64,000 nt of DNA from an uncultured Prochlorococcus sp. GTDB taxonomy: Bacteria; Cyanobacteriota; Cyanobacteriia; PCC-6307; Cyanobiaceae. The notes under the pieces are model-generated. The model was given only the letters and a program-made list of their open reading frames with translations, did no database searches and had not been told where the DNA came from. The stretch is from assembly GCA_902571335.1 (NCBI GenBank), contig CACGBT010000002.1:93609-157608 (forward strand). Reading direction: 5' to 3'. Position numbers and translations under genes: made by a program. Shown in pieces: positions 17,113 through 26,599 of this stretch (position 1 is the stretch's first letter; each line of letters starts with the position of its first letter).

Positions 17113-18048
17113 ATGTTTGAATTATTATTTCCTTTTTTTTTACTAGTTTTATTCTTTCTAGTCTTATCTATAATCTGGAGAATTAATGCTAGAAAATATA
17201 TTTCTTCCGGAACGGTGGCTTCTGCATATGATGCTTGGACCCAGGATAAATTACTTGAGAGATTGTGGGGAGAACATATTCATTTAGGTTTTTATCCCTC
17301 AGGAAAAACAAATGTTGATTTTAGAAAGGCTAAAGTACAGTTTGTTCATGAATTAGTCAAATGGAGTGGTTTAGATAAACTGCCAAAGGGATCTAGAGTA
17401 CTCGATGTAGGTTGTGGAATAGGGGGAAGTTCTAGGATTCTTGCAGAATTTTATGGGTTTAATGTCACTGGCATTACAATAAGCCCAGCTCAAGTTAAAA
17501 GAGCAAGAGAACTCACTTCTCGTGAGCTCACTTGCAACTTCCAAGTTATGGATGCTTTGAATTTAAAATTTGAAGATGGATCATTTGATGCTGTCTGGAG
17601 TGTTGAGGCTGGTGCACACATGAATGATAAAACTAAGTTTGCAAATGAAATGCTGAGAACTCTTAGACCTGGAGGGTATTTGGCATTAGCTGATTGGAAC
17701 TCAAGAGACCTCGAGGCATACCCTCCATCATTTTTTGAAAAGATAGTTCTTAAACAATTACTTGAACAATGGGTACATCCTCATTTTATTAGCATTAACG
17801 AATTTGTTAACATTCTCAGAACTAATAAAAATAGTTCAGGAAGAGTTATTTCTGAAAATTGGAATTACTATACAAATCCTTCTTGGTACGATTCAATTAT
17901 TGAAGGCATTCGAAGGCCCTACTCAATTTTGTCACTTGGTCCATTTGCATTAGTGAAATCGATTAGAGAGATTCCAACAATACTTCTCATGAATTGGGCA
18001 TTCAAAAAAGGTTTAATGCAGTTTGGAGTTTATAAATGTAGAGGATAA
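17113..18048 (+). CDS. Membrane-anchored SAM methyltransferase, likely MPBQ/MSBQ type
   Basis: Residues 1-25 form a hydrophobic anchor (LLFPFFLLVLFFLVLSIIW). The rest is a class I methyltransferase with the SAM loop VLDVGCGIGGSSRIL, the ITISPAQVKRA strand-helix and VMDALNLKFEDGSFDAVWSVEAGAHM. The length (311 aa), anchor and motif wording match the cyanobacterial 2-methyl-6-phytyl/solanesyl-benzoquinol methyltransferase (Synechocystis Sll0418 type), which methylates plastoquinone and tocopherol precursors. gamma-Tocopherol methyltransferase is a close relative and cannot be excluded. The ATG directly follows the TAA of the LON-domain gene. It converges with pheA. Confidence 0.8.
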   Translation: MFELLFPFFLLVLFFLVLSIIWRINARKYISSGTVASAYDAWTQDKLLERLWGEHIHLGFYPSGKTNVDFRKAKVQFVHELVKWSGLDKLPKGSRVLDVGCGIGGSSRILAEFYGFNVTGITISPAQVKRARELTSRELTCNFQVMDALNLKFEDGSFDAVWSVEAGAHMNDKTKFANEMLRTLRPGGYLALADWNSRDLEAYPPSFFEKIVLKQLLEQWVHPHFISINEFVNILRTNKNSSGRVISENWNYYTNPSWYDSIIEGIRRPYSILSLGPFALVKSIREIPTILLMNWAFKKGLMQFGVYKCRG

Positions 18049-18049
18049 A

Positions 18050-18895
18050 TTAATCTAGTTCAACGTTTTCAGAAAAATAATTTCCAAAATCTACAAAATT
18101 CTTGCAAAGAGGCTTTAGCTTATTTTTTAATTCAGGAAGATTTTTAATATTGTTTTGATTATTGATTTCTAAATCAATGTATATTATATATTCGCCTAAT
18201 TCTCTTTTTGAAGGTCTAGATTCAATTTTACTCATATTAAATCCAAAATCTGCAATATTATTTATAGCTTGAAGTAAAGCACCAGGTTTATTTGATATTA
18301 ATGAGAAAGCAAAACTAGCAATATTAGCTAAATTCGAATTTAACTCCTTGCTTAATAAGACAAATCTAGTGCAATTACCTGGAACATCATTTATTGGAAA
18401 GGCTAATTCTTTAAGTCCTTCAATTTGAATTAATGATTTTGAACCGATAGCAGCTCTGAATTTACTCCCCTTAATCATATTGACAGCTTCTGATGTTGAA
18501 TTTGTTGGGAGAGGAATTGCATTTGGAAGATTTTCAGACAACCATTCTGAACATTGAGCTAATGCTTGAGGATGAGATAATACTTCTGAAATGTTTGAAA
18601 GTTCTCCATCACTAATTAATGCATGTTTTATAGGTAAAACAATTGCTCTATTTATAAAAATTTCAGGAAATTTCCAAAGGGCATCTAGAGTGGCTGTAAC
18701 TCCGCCTTCTACGGAATTTTCTATAGGGACTACAGCAGCATCACAATTGTTGCACGCTATTGATTTAATGACCGAATGTAACCCATTACATGGTACAAAT
18801 ATAGGTGTCTGAAAATTGGCAAGCTTTGATAATATATGAGCTGCTTTTTCTGCGTAAGTACCACTAGGACCTAAATATGCAACATGTTTGCTCAT
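18050..18895 (-). CDS. pheA: Prephenate dehydratase
   Basis: The enzyme turns prephenate into phenylpyruvate in phenylalanine synthesis. The 281 residues show the dehydratase domain (AYLGPSGTYAEKAA at the start, VVPIENSVEGGVTATLD, the catalytic T-R-F motif as NCTRFVLL) and a C-terminal ACT domain (NKPGALLQAINNIADFGFNMSKIESRPSKRELGEYIIYID) that would bind phenylalanine for feedback control. No chorismate mutase domain is fused, as expected in cyanobacteria. It is divergent from the DUF1997 gene. Confidence 0.96.
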   Translation of the reverse strand: MSKHVAYLGPSGTYAEKAAHILSKLANFQTPIFVPCNGLHSVIKSIACNNCDAAVVPIENSVEGGVTATLDALWKFPEIFINRAIVLPIKHALISDGELSNISEVLSHPQALAQCSEWLSENLPNAIPLPTNSTSEAVNMIKGSKFRAAIGSKSLIQIEGLKELAFPINDVPGNCTRFVLLSKELNSNLANIASFAFSLISNKPGALLQAINNIADFGFNMSKIESRPSKRELGEYIIYIDLEINNQNNIKNLPELKNKLKPLCKNFVDFGNYFSENVELD

Positions 18896-18932
18896 GATAA
18901 ATCGTAAGAAAAAAAGAGTTCAAATAAGCATT

Positions 18933-18939
18933 GGAGGAG
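18933..18939 (+). promoter_or_regulatory. Strong Shine-Dalgarno site of the DUF1997 gene
   Basis: GGAGGAG lies 8 bases before the ATG at 18948. It is the strongest ribosome-binding site noticed in the window and fixes the start of the DUF1997 gene. Confidence 0.7.
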
Positions 18940-18947
18940 TATAGAAA

Positions 18948-19466
18948 ATGCTATTGTCTTTTGATGCTAAACAGAAACTAAAGCTTATTGTAACAAGAAA
19001 TAAGGAATATCTTTCTAAATATCTTTTGGAAGAAGAAAGAGTTGTCGGAGCAATGCTAGATTCCAAAAAATTAGTACCTGAAGAAAAAGGTAGATATAAA
19101 TATACAGTAACAAGTTTTAAGGTTTTTCAATTAGATATTAACCCTGTTGTTTCAATTGCTGTAGAAAATAAAGATGGAATTTTAAAAATGAGCGCACTTG
19201 ATAGTAAATTGGATGGTTTGGGGATGGTAGATGACTTTAATCTCATTTTGAAAGCAAATTTGGAAGCTACTGATATTGGATTAGAAGGAGAGGCTCTTTT
19301 AGGGGTGTCAGTAAGTCAACCTCCTCTATTGAAGTTGGTACCAAAGAAAATTCTGGAATCTACAGGTCACTCGGTATTAAATGGGATTTTATTGGGTATA
19401 AAGTCAAGAGTCCAACAGCAATTAGTAAAAGATTTTTTAGATTGGTGTGAATTAAATAAGATTTGA
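18948..19466 (+). CDS. DUF1997 family protein
   Basis: A 172-residue protein of the DUF1997 family, widespread in cyanobacteria and plastids, without known function. Visible are an N-terminal [12 protein letters not shown] segment, a beta-rich middle ([25 protein letters not shown]) and the C-terminal amphipathic part ([15 protein letters not shown]). It lacks a signal peptide or membrane helix. The strong ribosome-binding site suggests good expression. Its 3' end overlaps rnhB by 15 bases, tail to tail. Confidence 0.8.
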   Translation: MLLSFDAKQKLKLIVTRNKEYLSKYLLEEERVVGAMLDSKKLVPEEKGRYKYTVTSFKVFQLDINPVVSIAVENKDGILKMSALDSKLDGLGMVDDFNLILKANLEATDIGLEGEALLGVSVSQPPLLKLVPKKILESTGHSVLNGILLGIKSRVQQQLVKDFLDWCELNKI

Positions 19467-20069
19467 CTTTTTTAAAAAAGTTTTCCTATGAAGATTAGTT
19501 ATTCCTTTTTTTTTAATAAATGAAAAATGCTCTCGAGTGCCGTAACCTTTATTTTTAAATATTAAATATCCTGAGTATTTTTTTTCTAACCTTTCCATTA
19601 AATTATCGCGAGATACTTTTGCAAGTATGCTCGCTGAGGCAATTGCTGTAAACTTCAAATCTCCTGATATTATATTTTCCTGTATGCCTTGCCATGGCCT
19701 TAATAATAAGGGCCCATCAATTATCAATTTTGCTGGCTTTTCTTTTAATTTTTTTAAAGCTCTTATCATTGAAAGTTCTGTAGCAACTCTTATACCAAGA
19801 TTATCTATTTCTCTGGCCGAAGATTGCCCAATGCCATAATCTGAAGAGAGTAATAAAATTTTTGCAAATAGTAATTTTCTTTTTTTGGGTGTTAAATTTT
19901 TACTATCTGTTACTCCGAATTCTTGCAAGATAAATTTATTTTTTTCAGTTAAAACTACAACTGCTGAAAAAACTGGACCAAAAACTGCTCCCCTTCCAAC
20001 TTCATCTATTCCAACTTCTAATACTTTATTCAATGCTTGCTGAAGATCTTCTTCTTTTTTTTCTTGCAT
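19452..20069 (-). CDS. rnhB: Ribonuclease HII
   Basis: RNase HII removes ribonucleotides from DNA-RNA hybrids. The 205 residues have the catalytic GIDEVGRG motif (D22, E23), the [12 protein letters not shown] block, IIDG and [14 protein letters not shown]. The assigned ATG lies inside the 3' end of rne: the first 14 codons overlap the last codons of RNase E in another frame (20026-20069). A TTG at residue 13, past most of the overlap, is an alternative start, as the conserved domain begins only near residue 18. Cotranscription and translational coupling with rne are very likely. Confidence 0.94.
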   Translation of the reverse strand: MQEKKEEDLQQALNKVLEVGIDEVGRGAVFGPVFSAVVVLTEKNKFILQEFGVTDSKNLTPKKRKLLFAKILLLSSDYGIGQSSAREIDNLGIRVATELSMIRALKKLKEKPAKLIIDGPLLLRPWQGIQENIISGDLKFTAIASASILAKVSRDNLMERLEKKYSGYLIFKNKGYGTREHFSFIKKKGITNLHRKTFLKKSNLI

Positions 20070-21846
20070 TATTTAAATCATCTGTTAGTTCAATTTCATC
20101 TCTTTTATCTGTTAAAAAAACTTCATTATTTTCATTAGTTATATTTGTTGATTTATCTTTAGAATTTGCATCTGATTCATTTTTAATTTGAATCTTTTCT
20201 TCTTTAGATTTTGAGACTTTTTTAAGTTGTTTTGCTTTCGTTTTTTTATCATCTGATTTTTTTTCAGTATCCTTATTACTATCTTTTAAACGTATAAAAT
20301 TATTGCTAGTGAGGTATTCTTTCCCTAACTTTATAAGTGGATTAATACCTAATTGACTGAAAACAATTTTTTCTTCATTAGTAAGATCAATAGTTATTAT
20401 ATTTTTTTCTTTTGAATTTAATTGGTTGAAATTATCATTATCATTTTCTTTTTTATTAGAAGAATTCTCTTTACTTAGGTCTTTGTCGTTAAGTAATTCC
20501 TTGTCAATTATTTTTTCCTGTTCATCAGTTGATTGAGAAGTATCTATATCTGAGGCTTTTTTAATGCTTGATTTATTTGATTTCTCTTCAAAATTTTTAA
20601 TTTTAAAATTAGAAATTTGGGAATTTAAAATATTTTCTACATGTCCTGTACCATCGCAAGTCGAACATTTTTTACCGAATAATTCATAAATATTTTGACC
20701 TTGTCTTTTTCTGGTTAATTCAACTAAACCTAATTCAGTAAGCTGAGCAATTTGAGGTCTAGCAGAATCATCTTTTATAGCTGAAGTAAAATGTTCAAGT
20801 AACTGAAATTGATCTCTTCTAGATTCCATATCAATAAAATCTACTACGATGACTCCACCAATATTTCTTAATTTCATTTGTCTTGAAATTTCAACTGCTG
20901 CTTCGCAATTAGTCCATAAAACGGTTTGTCTTGAGTTGGCGGATCTTGTAAATGATCCAGAGTTTACATCAATTACAGTTAAAGCTTCAGTAGGTTCAAT
21001 AATTATATAACCCCCAGAAGGAAGATCTACTCTCGGCTGAAGAGCCTTCTGAATTGTTTTTTTAATTGCGTACTTCTCGAAAATATTTTGGTTTGAATTG
21101 TTATCATGAAAATCAATATCTATATCAGTTTCATAATTTATTAAAAACTCTTTTGCTCTTTCAACTGAAAATTTACTATCGATGATTATGCTGTTAGTTG
21201 ATTCTTTAATATGATCCCTTAAAATTTTAAGAGAGAAATCTTCATCTCTTTTGATCAGATTTGGTGGATTAGAAGCTTCTGAAACTTTAAGTACATTTTC
21301 CCATTGTTGAATTAAATTTTCTAGATCTTCAATTAAAAGTTCTTCTTTTATCTTTTCAGCCTCTGTCCTAAATAATAAACCTGTGCTGGGTGGTTTTATT
21401 AAAACCCCAAGAGCTTTTAAACGGCTTCGTTCTGTTTCTGTATTTATTTTTCTCGCAATATTTACTCCTTGGCCATACGGCTGTAATATCAAGTATTTAC
21501 CAGGGATTGAAATACTTCCGGTTAGTCTAGGACCTTTAGATCCTGTGGGTTCTTTTATTACCTGTACTAGAACTTTTTGTTTTGGTTCTAGTAATTCAGT
21601 TATTCCAAAGATCCCTTTTTTGAGTCTTAGTGGACCAAGATCTGAAACATGGATGAATCCATTTTTATCACTTTCACCAATATTTATGAAAGCGGCATCA
21701 ATACCGGGGAGAACATTTTCAACTGTTCCTAAGAAAATATCGCCAATTTGATATTGACCTTGTGCGACGATTAATTCATCAACTCGATCATCTGTGAGTA
21801 GTGCTGCAATCCGAGCCTGCTCAGCGATGATAATTTGCTGAGACAT
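20026..21846 (-). CDS. rne: Ribonuclease E (RNase E/G family)
   Basis: The main mRNA-processing endonuclease of cyanobacteria. The 606 residues comprise an S1 RNA-binding region ([23 protein letters not shown]), the catalytic DNase I-like domain ([16 protein letters not shown]), the zinc-link CSTCDGTGH, and a long disordered, highly charged tail. The last residues, RKKRRRSSA (595-603), match the cyanobacterial nonapeptide known to bind PNPase, so an RNase E-PNPase complex is expected. The end of the gene overlaps rnhB by 44 bases. The tail is poor in hydrophobics and rich in Lys/Asn/Ser. Confidence 0.96.
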   Translation of the reverse strand: MSQQIIIAEQARIAALLTDDRVDELIVAQGQYQIGDIFLGTVENVLPGIDAAFINIGESDKNGFIHVSDLGPLRLKKGIFGITELLEPKQKVLVQVIKEPTGSKGPRLTGSISIPGKYLILQPYGQGVNIARKINTETERSRLKALGVLIKPPSTGLLFRTEAEKIKEELLIEDLENLIQQWENVLKVSEASNPPNLIKRDEDFSLKILRDHIKESTNSIIIDSKFSVERAKEFLINYETDIDIDFHDNNSNQNIFEKYAIKKTIQKALQPRVDLPSGGYIIIEPTEALTVIDVNSGSFTRSANSRQTVLWTNCEAAVEISRQMKLRNIGGVIVVDFIDMESRRDQFQLLEHFTSAIKDDSARPQIAQLTELGLVELTRKRQGQNIYELFGKKCSTCDGTGHVENILNSQISNFKIKNFEEKSNKSSIKKASDIDTSQSTDEQEKIIDKELLNDKDLSKENSSNKKENDNDNFNQLNSKEKNIITIDLTNEEKIVFSQLGINPLIKLGKEYLTSNNFIRLKDSNKDTEKKSDDKKTKAKQLKKVSKSKEEKIQIKNESDANSKDKSTNITNENNEVFLTDKRDEIELTDDLNNARKKRRRSSASIE

Positions 21847-22144
21847 ATAATTGATTCTGTATGATTTGGATTCTGAAAATCATCTAAAGTAAAGAATTAG
21901 ATTTTTTTATTTTTTAATAAAGCGATTTTTATAGCTAGTGTTATGTACTTTTTAAAAATAATAAAGTTAATAGTAATTGAATTCTGCTATTTATAAAGCT
22001 TTAGACGATTTTCAAACTAATTGAAATTGAATTCATAGCTATGATTATCTCTTGAATTAATCATAACTAAGATAATATTAACATCTAATCACCACTAAAG
22101 CACGTTGATCCATTATTCTAATATTGGTTAAGTTTTTATCTAAA
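21847..22144. other. 298-base divergent region between rne and dapL
   Basis: No gene or RNA structure that I recognise. It should hold the rne leader (minus strand) and the dapL promoter (plus strand). One dyad is visible, TATGATTA (22040-22047) with TAATCATA (22058-22065) around a 10-base loop, too weak and AT-rich to interpret. Confidence 0.45.
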
Positions 22145-23371
22145 GTGGTCCAAGTAAACGAAAATTATTTAAAACTCAAAGCAGGCTATTTATTCCCAGA
22201 AATTGCTAAAAGGGTAAAATTATATTCTCAATCTAATAAGGGTACAGAAATTATTAAGCTTGGTATCGGAGATGTCACAGAGCCATTACCTAAAGCATGC
22301 ATAGAGGCTATGGGCAAAGCTTTAGATGATATGGGAACAAAAGAAGGTTTTAGAGGTTATGGGCCAGAACAAGGTTATTCTTGGCTCAGAGAAAAAATTT
22401 CTGAGCATGATTTTATTGCAAGAGGTTGTCAAATATTACCTGAAGAAATCTTTGTTTCAGATGGTTCAAAATGCGATAGTAGCAATATTTTAGATATTCT
22501 TGGCAAAGATAATTCAATTGCTGTAACAGACCCTGTTTACCCTGTTTATGTTGATAGTAACGTTATGACAGGTAGAACTGGAGATGCTTTTGAAAATGGT
22601 ACTTATCAAGGATTGACATATCTTGCAATAAACGAAGGGAATAATTTTCTGCCAGTACTACCTGAAAAAAAAGTTGATGTTTTATATCTTTGTTTTCCTA
22701 ATAATCCCACTGGAGCAACTATTACTAAAGAAGAATTGAAAAAGTGGGTTGACTATGCTCTTCAAAACAAATCTCTAATACTTTTTGATGCAGCTTATGA
22801 AGCATTTATTCAAGATAAAGATATTCCGCATTCAATATATGAGATTGAGGGTGCAAAAGATTGTGCTATTGAATTTAGATCTTTTTCAAAGAATGCAGGA
22901 TTCACTGGAGTTAGATGTGCTTTTACAGTAATACCTAAAAATCTTAAAGGGTTTAGCTCAACAAATGAGAAAATAGACTTATGGTCTCTTTGGAATAGGC
23001 GACAATCTACAAAGTTCAATGGTGTAAGTTATGTGGTTCAGAGAGGGGCAGAGGCTGTTTATTCTCCTGAAGGGAAGAAAGAGGTGAAAGATTTAATTGA
23101 TTTTTATATGGAAAATGCAAAAATTATGAAAAATAAACTTCAGACTGCAGGATATAAAGTTTATGGTGGGGACAATGCTCCTTATATATGGATTAAAGTT
23201 CCTGATCAAATGACATCTTGGGACTTTTTTGACTTTCTACTGCAAAAAGTTAGTGTTGTTGGTACACCTGGTAGTGGATTTGGATTATCAGGGGAGGGTT
23301 ATTTTCGTTTGTCGGCATTTAACTCACGATCAAACGTCATTGATGCAATGGAGAGAATAATTAATATATAA
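22145..23371 (+). CDS. dapL: LL-diaminopimelate aminotransferase
   Basis: DapL converts tetrahydrodipicolinate directly to LL-diaminopimelate, the short lysine/peptidoglycan route of cyanobacteria and plants. The protein has the fold type I aminotransferase features: [47 protein letters not shown], and the PLP lysine in [19 protein letters not shown] at 22124 would add MVKFLSK. Members I recall begin [20 protein letters not shown], which corresponds to GTG at 22145, giving 408 residues, so that start is preferred. Confidence 0.95.
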   Translation: MVQVNENYLKLKAGYLFPEIAKRVKLYSQSNKGTEIIKLGIGDVTEPLPKACIEAMGKALDDMGTKEGFRGYGPEQGYSWLREKISEHDFIARGCQILPEEIFVSDGSKCDSSNILDILGKDNSIAVTDPVYPVYVDSNVMTGRTGDAFENGTYQGLTYLAINEGNNFLPVLPEKKVDVLYLCFPNNPTGATITKEELKKWVDYALQNKSLILFDAAYEAFIQDKDIPHSIYEIEGAKDCAIEFRSFSKNAGFTGVRCAFTVIPKNLKGFSSTNEKIDLWSLWNRRQSTKFNGVSYVVQRGAEAVYSPEGKKEVKDLIDFYMENAKIMKNKLQTAGYKVYGGDNAPYIWIKVPDQMTSWDFFDFLLQKVSVVGTPGSGFGLSGEGYFRLSAFNSRSNVIDAMERIINI

Positions 23372-23402
23372 TTGTTAGTACAGTTTAGAATTTAAAAATT
23401 TA

Positions 23403-23720
23403 ATGCTATCTATAAAATTAGAACAAGGTGGAAGTAATAACTCGGCAGTAATTGAAAAGAAACCTGCCGAATTAAAAAATAAATCTCCAAAATATAAGGT
23501 TTTACTTCATAATGACCCTGTTAATTCTATGGAGTATGTCACTATTTCACTTCGAGAAGTTGTACCACAGTTAAGCGAACAAGATGCTATTGCCATAATG
23601 CTAGAAGCACACAATACTGGTGTAGGTTTGGTAATTGTTTGTGATTTAGAGCCAGCAGAATTTTACTCAGAGTCATTAAAATCGAAAGGAATTTCTAGTT
23701 CAATTGAGAAAGAGGAGTAA
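23403..23720 (+). CDS. clpS: ClpS adaptor protein
   Basis: ClpS delivers N-degron substrates to the Clp protease. The 105 residues include the core KYKVLLHNDPVNSMEYVTISLREV (the N-D-x-x-N/M binding pocket), then the MLEAHNTGVGLV helix with the conserved His. It follows dapL by 31 bases and could be cotranscribed, although the functions are unrelated. Cyanobacteria often have two ClpS proteins; this one has the canonical HNDPVN motif. Confidence 0.93.
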   Translation: MLSIKLEQGGSNNSAVIEKKPAELKNKSPKYKVLLHNDPVNSMEYVTISLREVVPQLSEQDAIAIMLEAHNTGVGLVIVCDLEPAEFYSESLKSKGISSSIEKEE

Positions 23721-23735
23721 TAACTGTTAAATTTA

Positions 23736-25355
23736 TTATTTAGAGCGAGCTAATTTCCTTTCTGATAAGGGACGGACTTTTAAGGATTCTTTTAAGGAGG
23801 ATTTTCCATATTCTCTTTCGAGAATGTTGATAACTGTTTTACCAAATTCATCTTCTGTATTATCAAAAGCTTCTAAGCAAACCTGACCAAGTTTTTCCCC
23901 TAATAATCCTGGATTCCATAAAAGTTTTCTTGCTGTCCAGGGCATCATGCTCATTGGGTTATAATTCGGCTTCAAAATTTTATGCTCTAATGCGTACTTT
24001 TCAAGAAGAGTATGAGGTTGTAAACCTATAAAGAATATAGCTGGATCAACTAATCCTTTACCAAAAATATTTTCTAGTTCTCTATGGTAAGCAATCGTTT
24101 GTCTTATAGTGCTTGGCGTTTCATCAAAAACATTAAAGGAATAATTTACTGAAACATGGTTCTTGAAACCTGATTGGACTAGCATTCTGCAGTTGTTTAA
24201 TACAGTTTCAAGGTCATACGCTAATCTCATTTTTCTAACAAGTTCTTGAGACCCCGAAGTGATACCTATTTCGAAATAGCTCATACCTGTATCAACCATA
24301 AGCTGAGCTAGCTCAGCATCAATATTATCTGCTCTAATGTATGCAGCCCAATTGATATCATCCCAGCCTTGATCTTTAATAGCTTGTAAAAGTTTTTTAG
24401 CATCTTCAATATGTTTTTTGGCTGGAATAAACTGTGCATCCGTGAACCAAAATCCCCTTACTCCAAGTTCATATAATTGTTTCATTTCTTTGATTACTTC
24501 GTTAACAGGATTTACCCGAACCTGCTTACCCTCCACAACTGTATAAACACAGAAACAACAATTATGAGGACAACCTCTTTTTGTTTGCACCCCTACATAG
24601 TAATCTCCTCCTTCTATATACCAATTGAATTCAGGCCAAATTGATTTGATATATTTATAATTGCAGGCAGTTTTAACAGTGCCTGAAGGTTGTTCGTGTA
24701 TTAATTTGTTCCGAGGTTTTTGTCCAGCAGAATAACATCTTTCTTCTTCTATTGAATCTCCCCTAATGATTTTCTCTATAAGATTTTCTCCCTCTCCAAC
24801 AGAAATAACAGTCCCTTTTGGAAGTAGAGTCCCTAACTGTTCATAGAAGACACTAACTGCTCCACCTCCTAAAATTACTTTTATATCTTTGTTATATTTT
24901 TGAGCTCTTTTTAGCCCCATCTTGACTAAAGAAGTATTTCTATATATTTCTCCATAATGAGATGCAATTAATTTTAATCCTCCCCAAGAACCTCTAATTT
25001 TTTTAAGGATATTTTTTGAGTAGAAAACCTCAAAGGAGTTTTGTAGGGGATTTCCACTTCTGCCATCAACAGGTGCATAAATTTGTATATCTCTCCATGA
25101 AAAAATAATAAGATGAGGCCTAAATTGATCAATTTTTCTAGCTAAATATTTGGAAACTTTATTAGACGGAATTATTGCTAGATCAATAAATTCCTGTTCT
25201 ATATTTGGAAAAAGTTTATGAATATGATCTGTTAAATAAATAGGCCCAATCGGAAATATTGGATTACATGGAAGTCTCACAGTAAGTATTTTCCCATAAT
25301 GTGATCTACGGTTATTTTTCTTATTTAATTTTTTGAACTCGAAATTAAAATTCAT
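23736..25355 (-). CDS. B12-binding-type radical SAM protein (BchE-like superfamily)
   Basis: The 539-residue protein has an N-terminal Rossmann-like region resembling the cobalamin-binding domain of this superfamily (about 20-200; HLIIFSWRD, VILGGGAVSVFYEQLG), then a radical SAM barrel with the CX3CX2C motif CPHNCCFC, the GGDYYVGVQTKRG lead-in and the downstream GFWFTDAQF and FEIGITSGSQELV strands. Related cyanobacterial proteins are annotated in some genomes as photosystem II high-light acclimation radical SAM proteins; I recall this as an annotation, not a proven reaction. The B12-ligating DxHxxG motif is not evident, so cobalamin use is uncertain. It converges with clpS, 15 bases apart. 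Confidence 0.78.
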   Translation of the reverse strand: MNFNFEFKKLNKKNNRRSHYGKILTVRLPCNPIFPIGPIYLTDHIHKLFPNIEQEFIDLAIIPSNKVSKYLARKIDQFRPHLIIFSWRDIQIYAPVDGRSGNPLQNSFEVFYSKNILKKIRGSWGGLKLIASHYGEIYRNTSLVKMGLKRAQKYNKDIKVILGGGAVSVFYEQLGTLLPKGTVISVGEGENLIEKIIRGDSIEEERCYSAGQKPRNKLIHEQPSGTVKTACNYKYIKSIWPEFNWYIEGGDYYVGVQTKRGCPHNCCFCVYTVVEGKQVRVNPVNEVIKEMKQLYELGVRGFWFTDAQFIPAKKHIEDAKKLLQAIKDQGWDDINWAAYIRADNIDAELAQLMVDTGMSYFEIGITSGSQELVRKMRLAYDLETVLNNCRMLVQSGFKNHVSVNYSFNVFDETPSTIRQTIAYHRELENIFGKGLVDPAIFFIGLQPHTLLEKYALEHKILKPNYNPMSMMPWTARKLLWNPGLLGEKLGQVCLEAFDNTEDEFGKTVINILEREYGKSSLKESLKVRPLSERKLARSK

Positions 25356-25462
25356 GCTGCGGAATTCTAATGAATTTGTCTTATATAAGAATCTAACTAC
25401 TTTATAACTAATTTGGAGAAATTAAAAATCTTTAAAAAATACGTCTCAAAATATATTTAAAT

Positions 25463-26554
25463 TCAAATATCGGAAATCATATAAATCCAACATACCTTGA
25501 GAAGTTTTAATCCATCAATCCACCTAGATATATTTGGTGATCCTGATTTTCTAGCATAATATCTAACAGGATAATTAAGTATTTTTATATTATTTTTTGC
25601 TGCTTCAAATATTATTGTGAAGTCACCAAATGGATCAGCTTTGGAATCCCAACTCCCATTTTGTTTCATAAGTTTAAAAAATTTTCTTGAAAAAACTTTT
25701 GTTCCACAAAGTGAATCTGAGACTGGCTTATTTATGAGAATTGATAAAAATATTGCAAAGAGTCTATTTCCTATATAATTAGCCCATCTCATTGCATCTT
25801 TTTCCATTGGAAAAGTTGTGCGGGCACAATTAATTAAAATATTTTCATTTTTAGTTGATTCGATAATTGCAGCAATACTGTCATCAATATCTACAGTGAA
25901 ATCACTATCAATAATGGCTAGGGTTTCACCTTTAGAAATATTAAATCCCTCTACAACGGCATTTTTTTTTCCTTTAGAGGTTTGTTTTAAAAGAGAAATC
26001 TTGAAGAAATCTGAGAAATTATCTTTTAACTCTTTCAAGATCTTATATGTATTATCTCTGCTATTCCCTTCAACAAATATAATTTCCAATTTATTGGGTA
26101 TTTTTTTAAATTTATTTAGTGCATTAATTAAAAGTTTTTTATTACCAGCTTCATTTCTTGCAGGAATTACAATTGTTATTAAATGGTTTGAAGTTTTGTC
26201 ATTATATTTATAAAAAAATATTTCCAGTTCGTAGGCAAATTGTTTTATTATTGGCAATTTGCGAAATATATTTTTTAAAAATTGTGGAATTAGTTTAGTT
26301 GGCAAAGGTGTTAATTTTTTTGCTTTCCATCTAATAGATCTGTAATTATAAATTTCTGCTAGAGATTCAATATCGCATAAAGTTATTCGTGCTTTGGTAG
26401 TAGTTTCTCTAAAAACTCTTGAATCTAATCTTAGCCATCTAGTTAATGGCTCCCAAGTGTTGCCCCTGACTTTAATTGAAATAAATTCGTTATTATCTTT
26501 GAATAATTTATGAAGTTGATTACTTGTTAAATTCCAAGTATTAGCAGATTTCAT
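25463..26554 (-). CDS. Family 2 glycosyltransferase with remnant methyltransferase domain
   Basis: Residues about 122-345 are a GT2 domain (ITIVIPARNEAGN, VEGNSRDNTYKIL, IIDSDFTVD, SLCGTKVFSRKFF, SKADPFGDF). The first 115 residues (RGNTWEPLTRWL, ITLCDIESLAEIYNYRSIRWKAKKLTPLP) resemble the C-terminal half of the class I methyltransferase that precedes the GT2 domain in bifunctional methyltransferase/glycosyltransferases. The SAM-binding glycine loop is absent and no room is left for it, since the next gene ends 45 bases upstream. I infer an ancestral fusion that lost its methyltransferase activity. Substrate unknown; polyprenyl-linked or surface glycan sugar transfer is likely. It lies downstream of the ArnT-like gene on the same strand. 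Confidence 0.75.
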   Translation of the reverse strand: MKSANTWNLTSNQLHKLFKDNNEFISIKVRGNTWEPLTRWLRLDSRVFRETTTKARITLCDIESLAEIYNYRSIRWKAKKLTPLPTKLIPQFLKNIFRKLPIIKQFAYELEIFFYKYNDKTSNHLITIVIPARNEAGNKKLLINALNKFKKIPNKLEIIFVEGNSRDNTYKILKELKDNFSDFFKISLLKQTSKGKKNAVVEGFNISKGETLAIIDSDFTVDIDDSIAAIIESTKNENILINCARTTFPMEKDAMRWANYIGNRLFAIFLSILINKPVSDSLCGTKVFSRKFFKLMKQNGSWDSKADPFGDFTIIFEAAKNNIKILNYPVRYYARKSGSPNISRWIDGLKLLKVCWIYMISDI

Positions 26555-26599
26555 TACTTTATAAAGTTTGATAAAGTCACTTTAGTATATAAAGAATCT

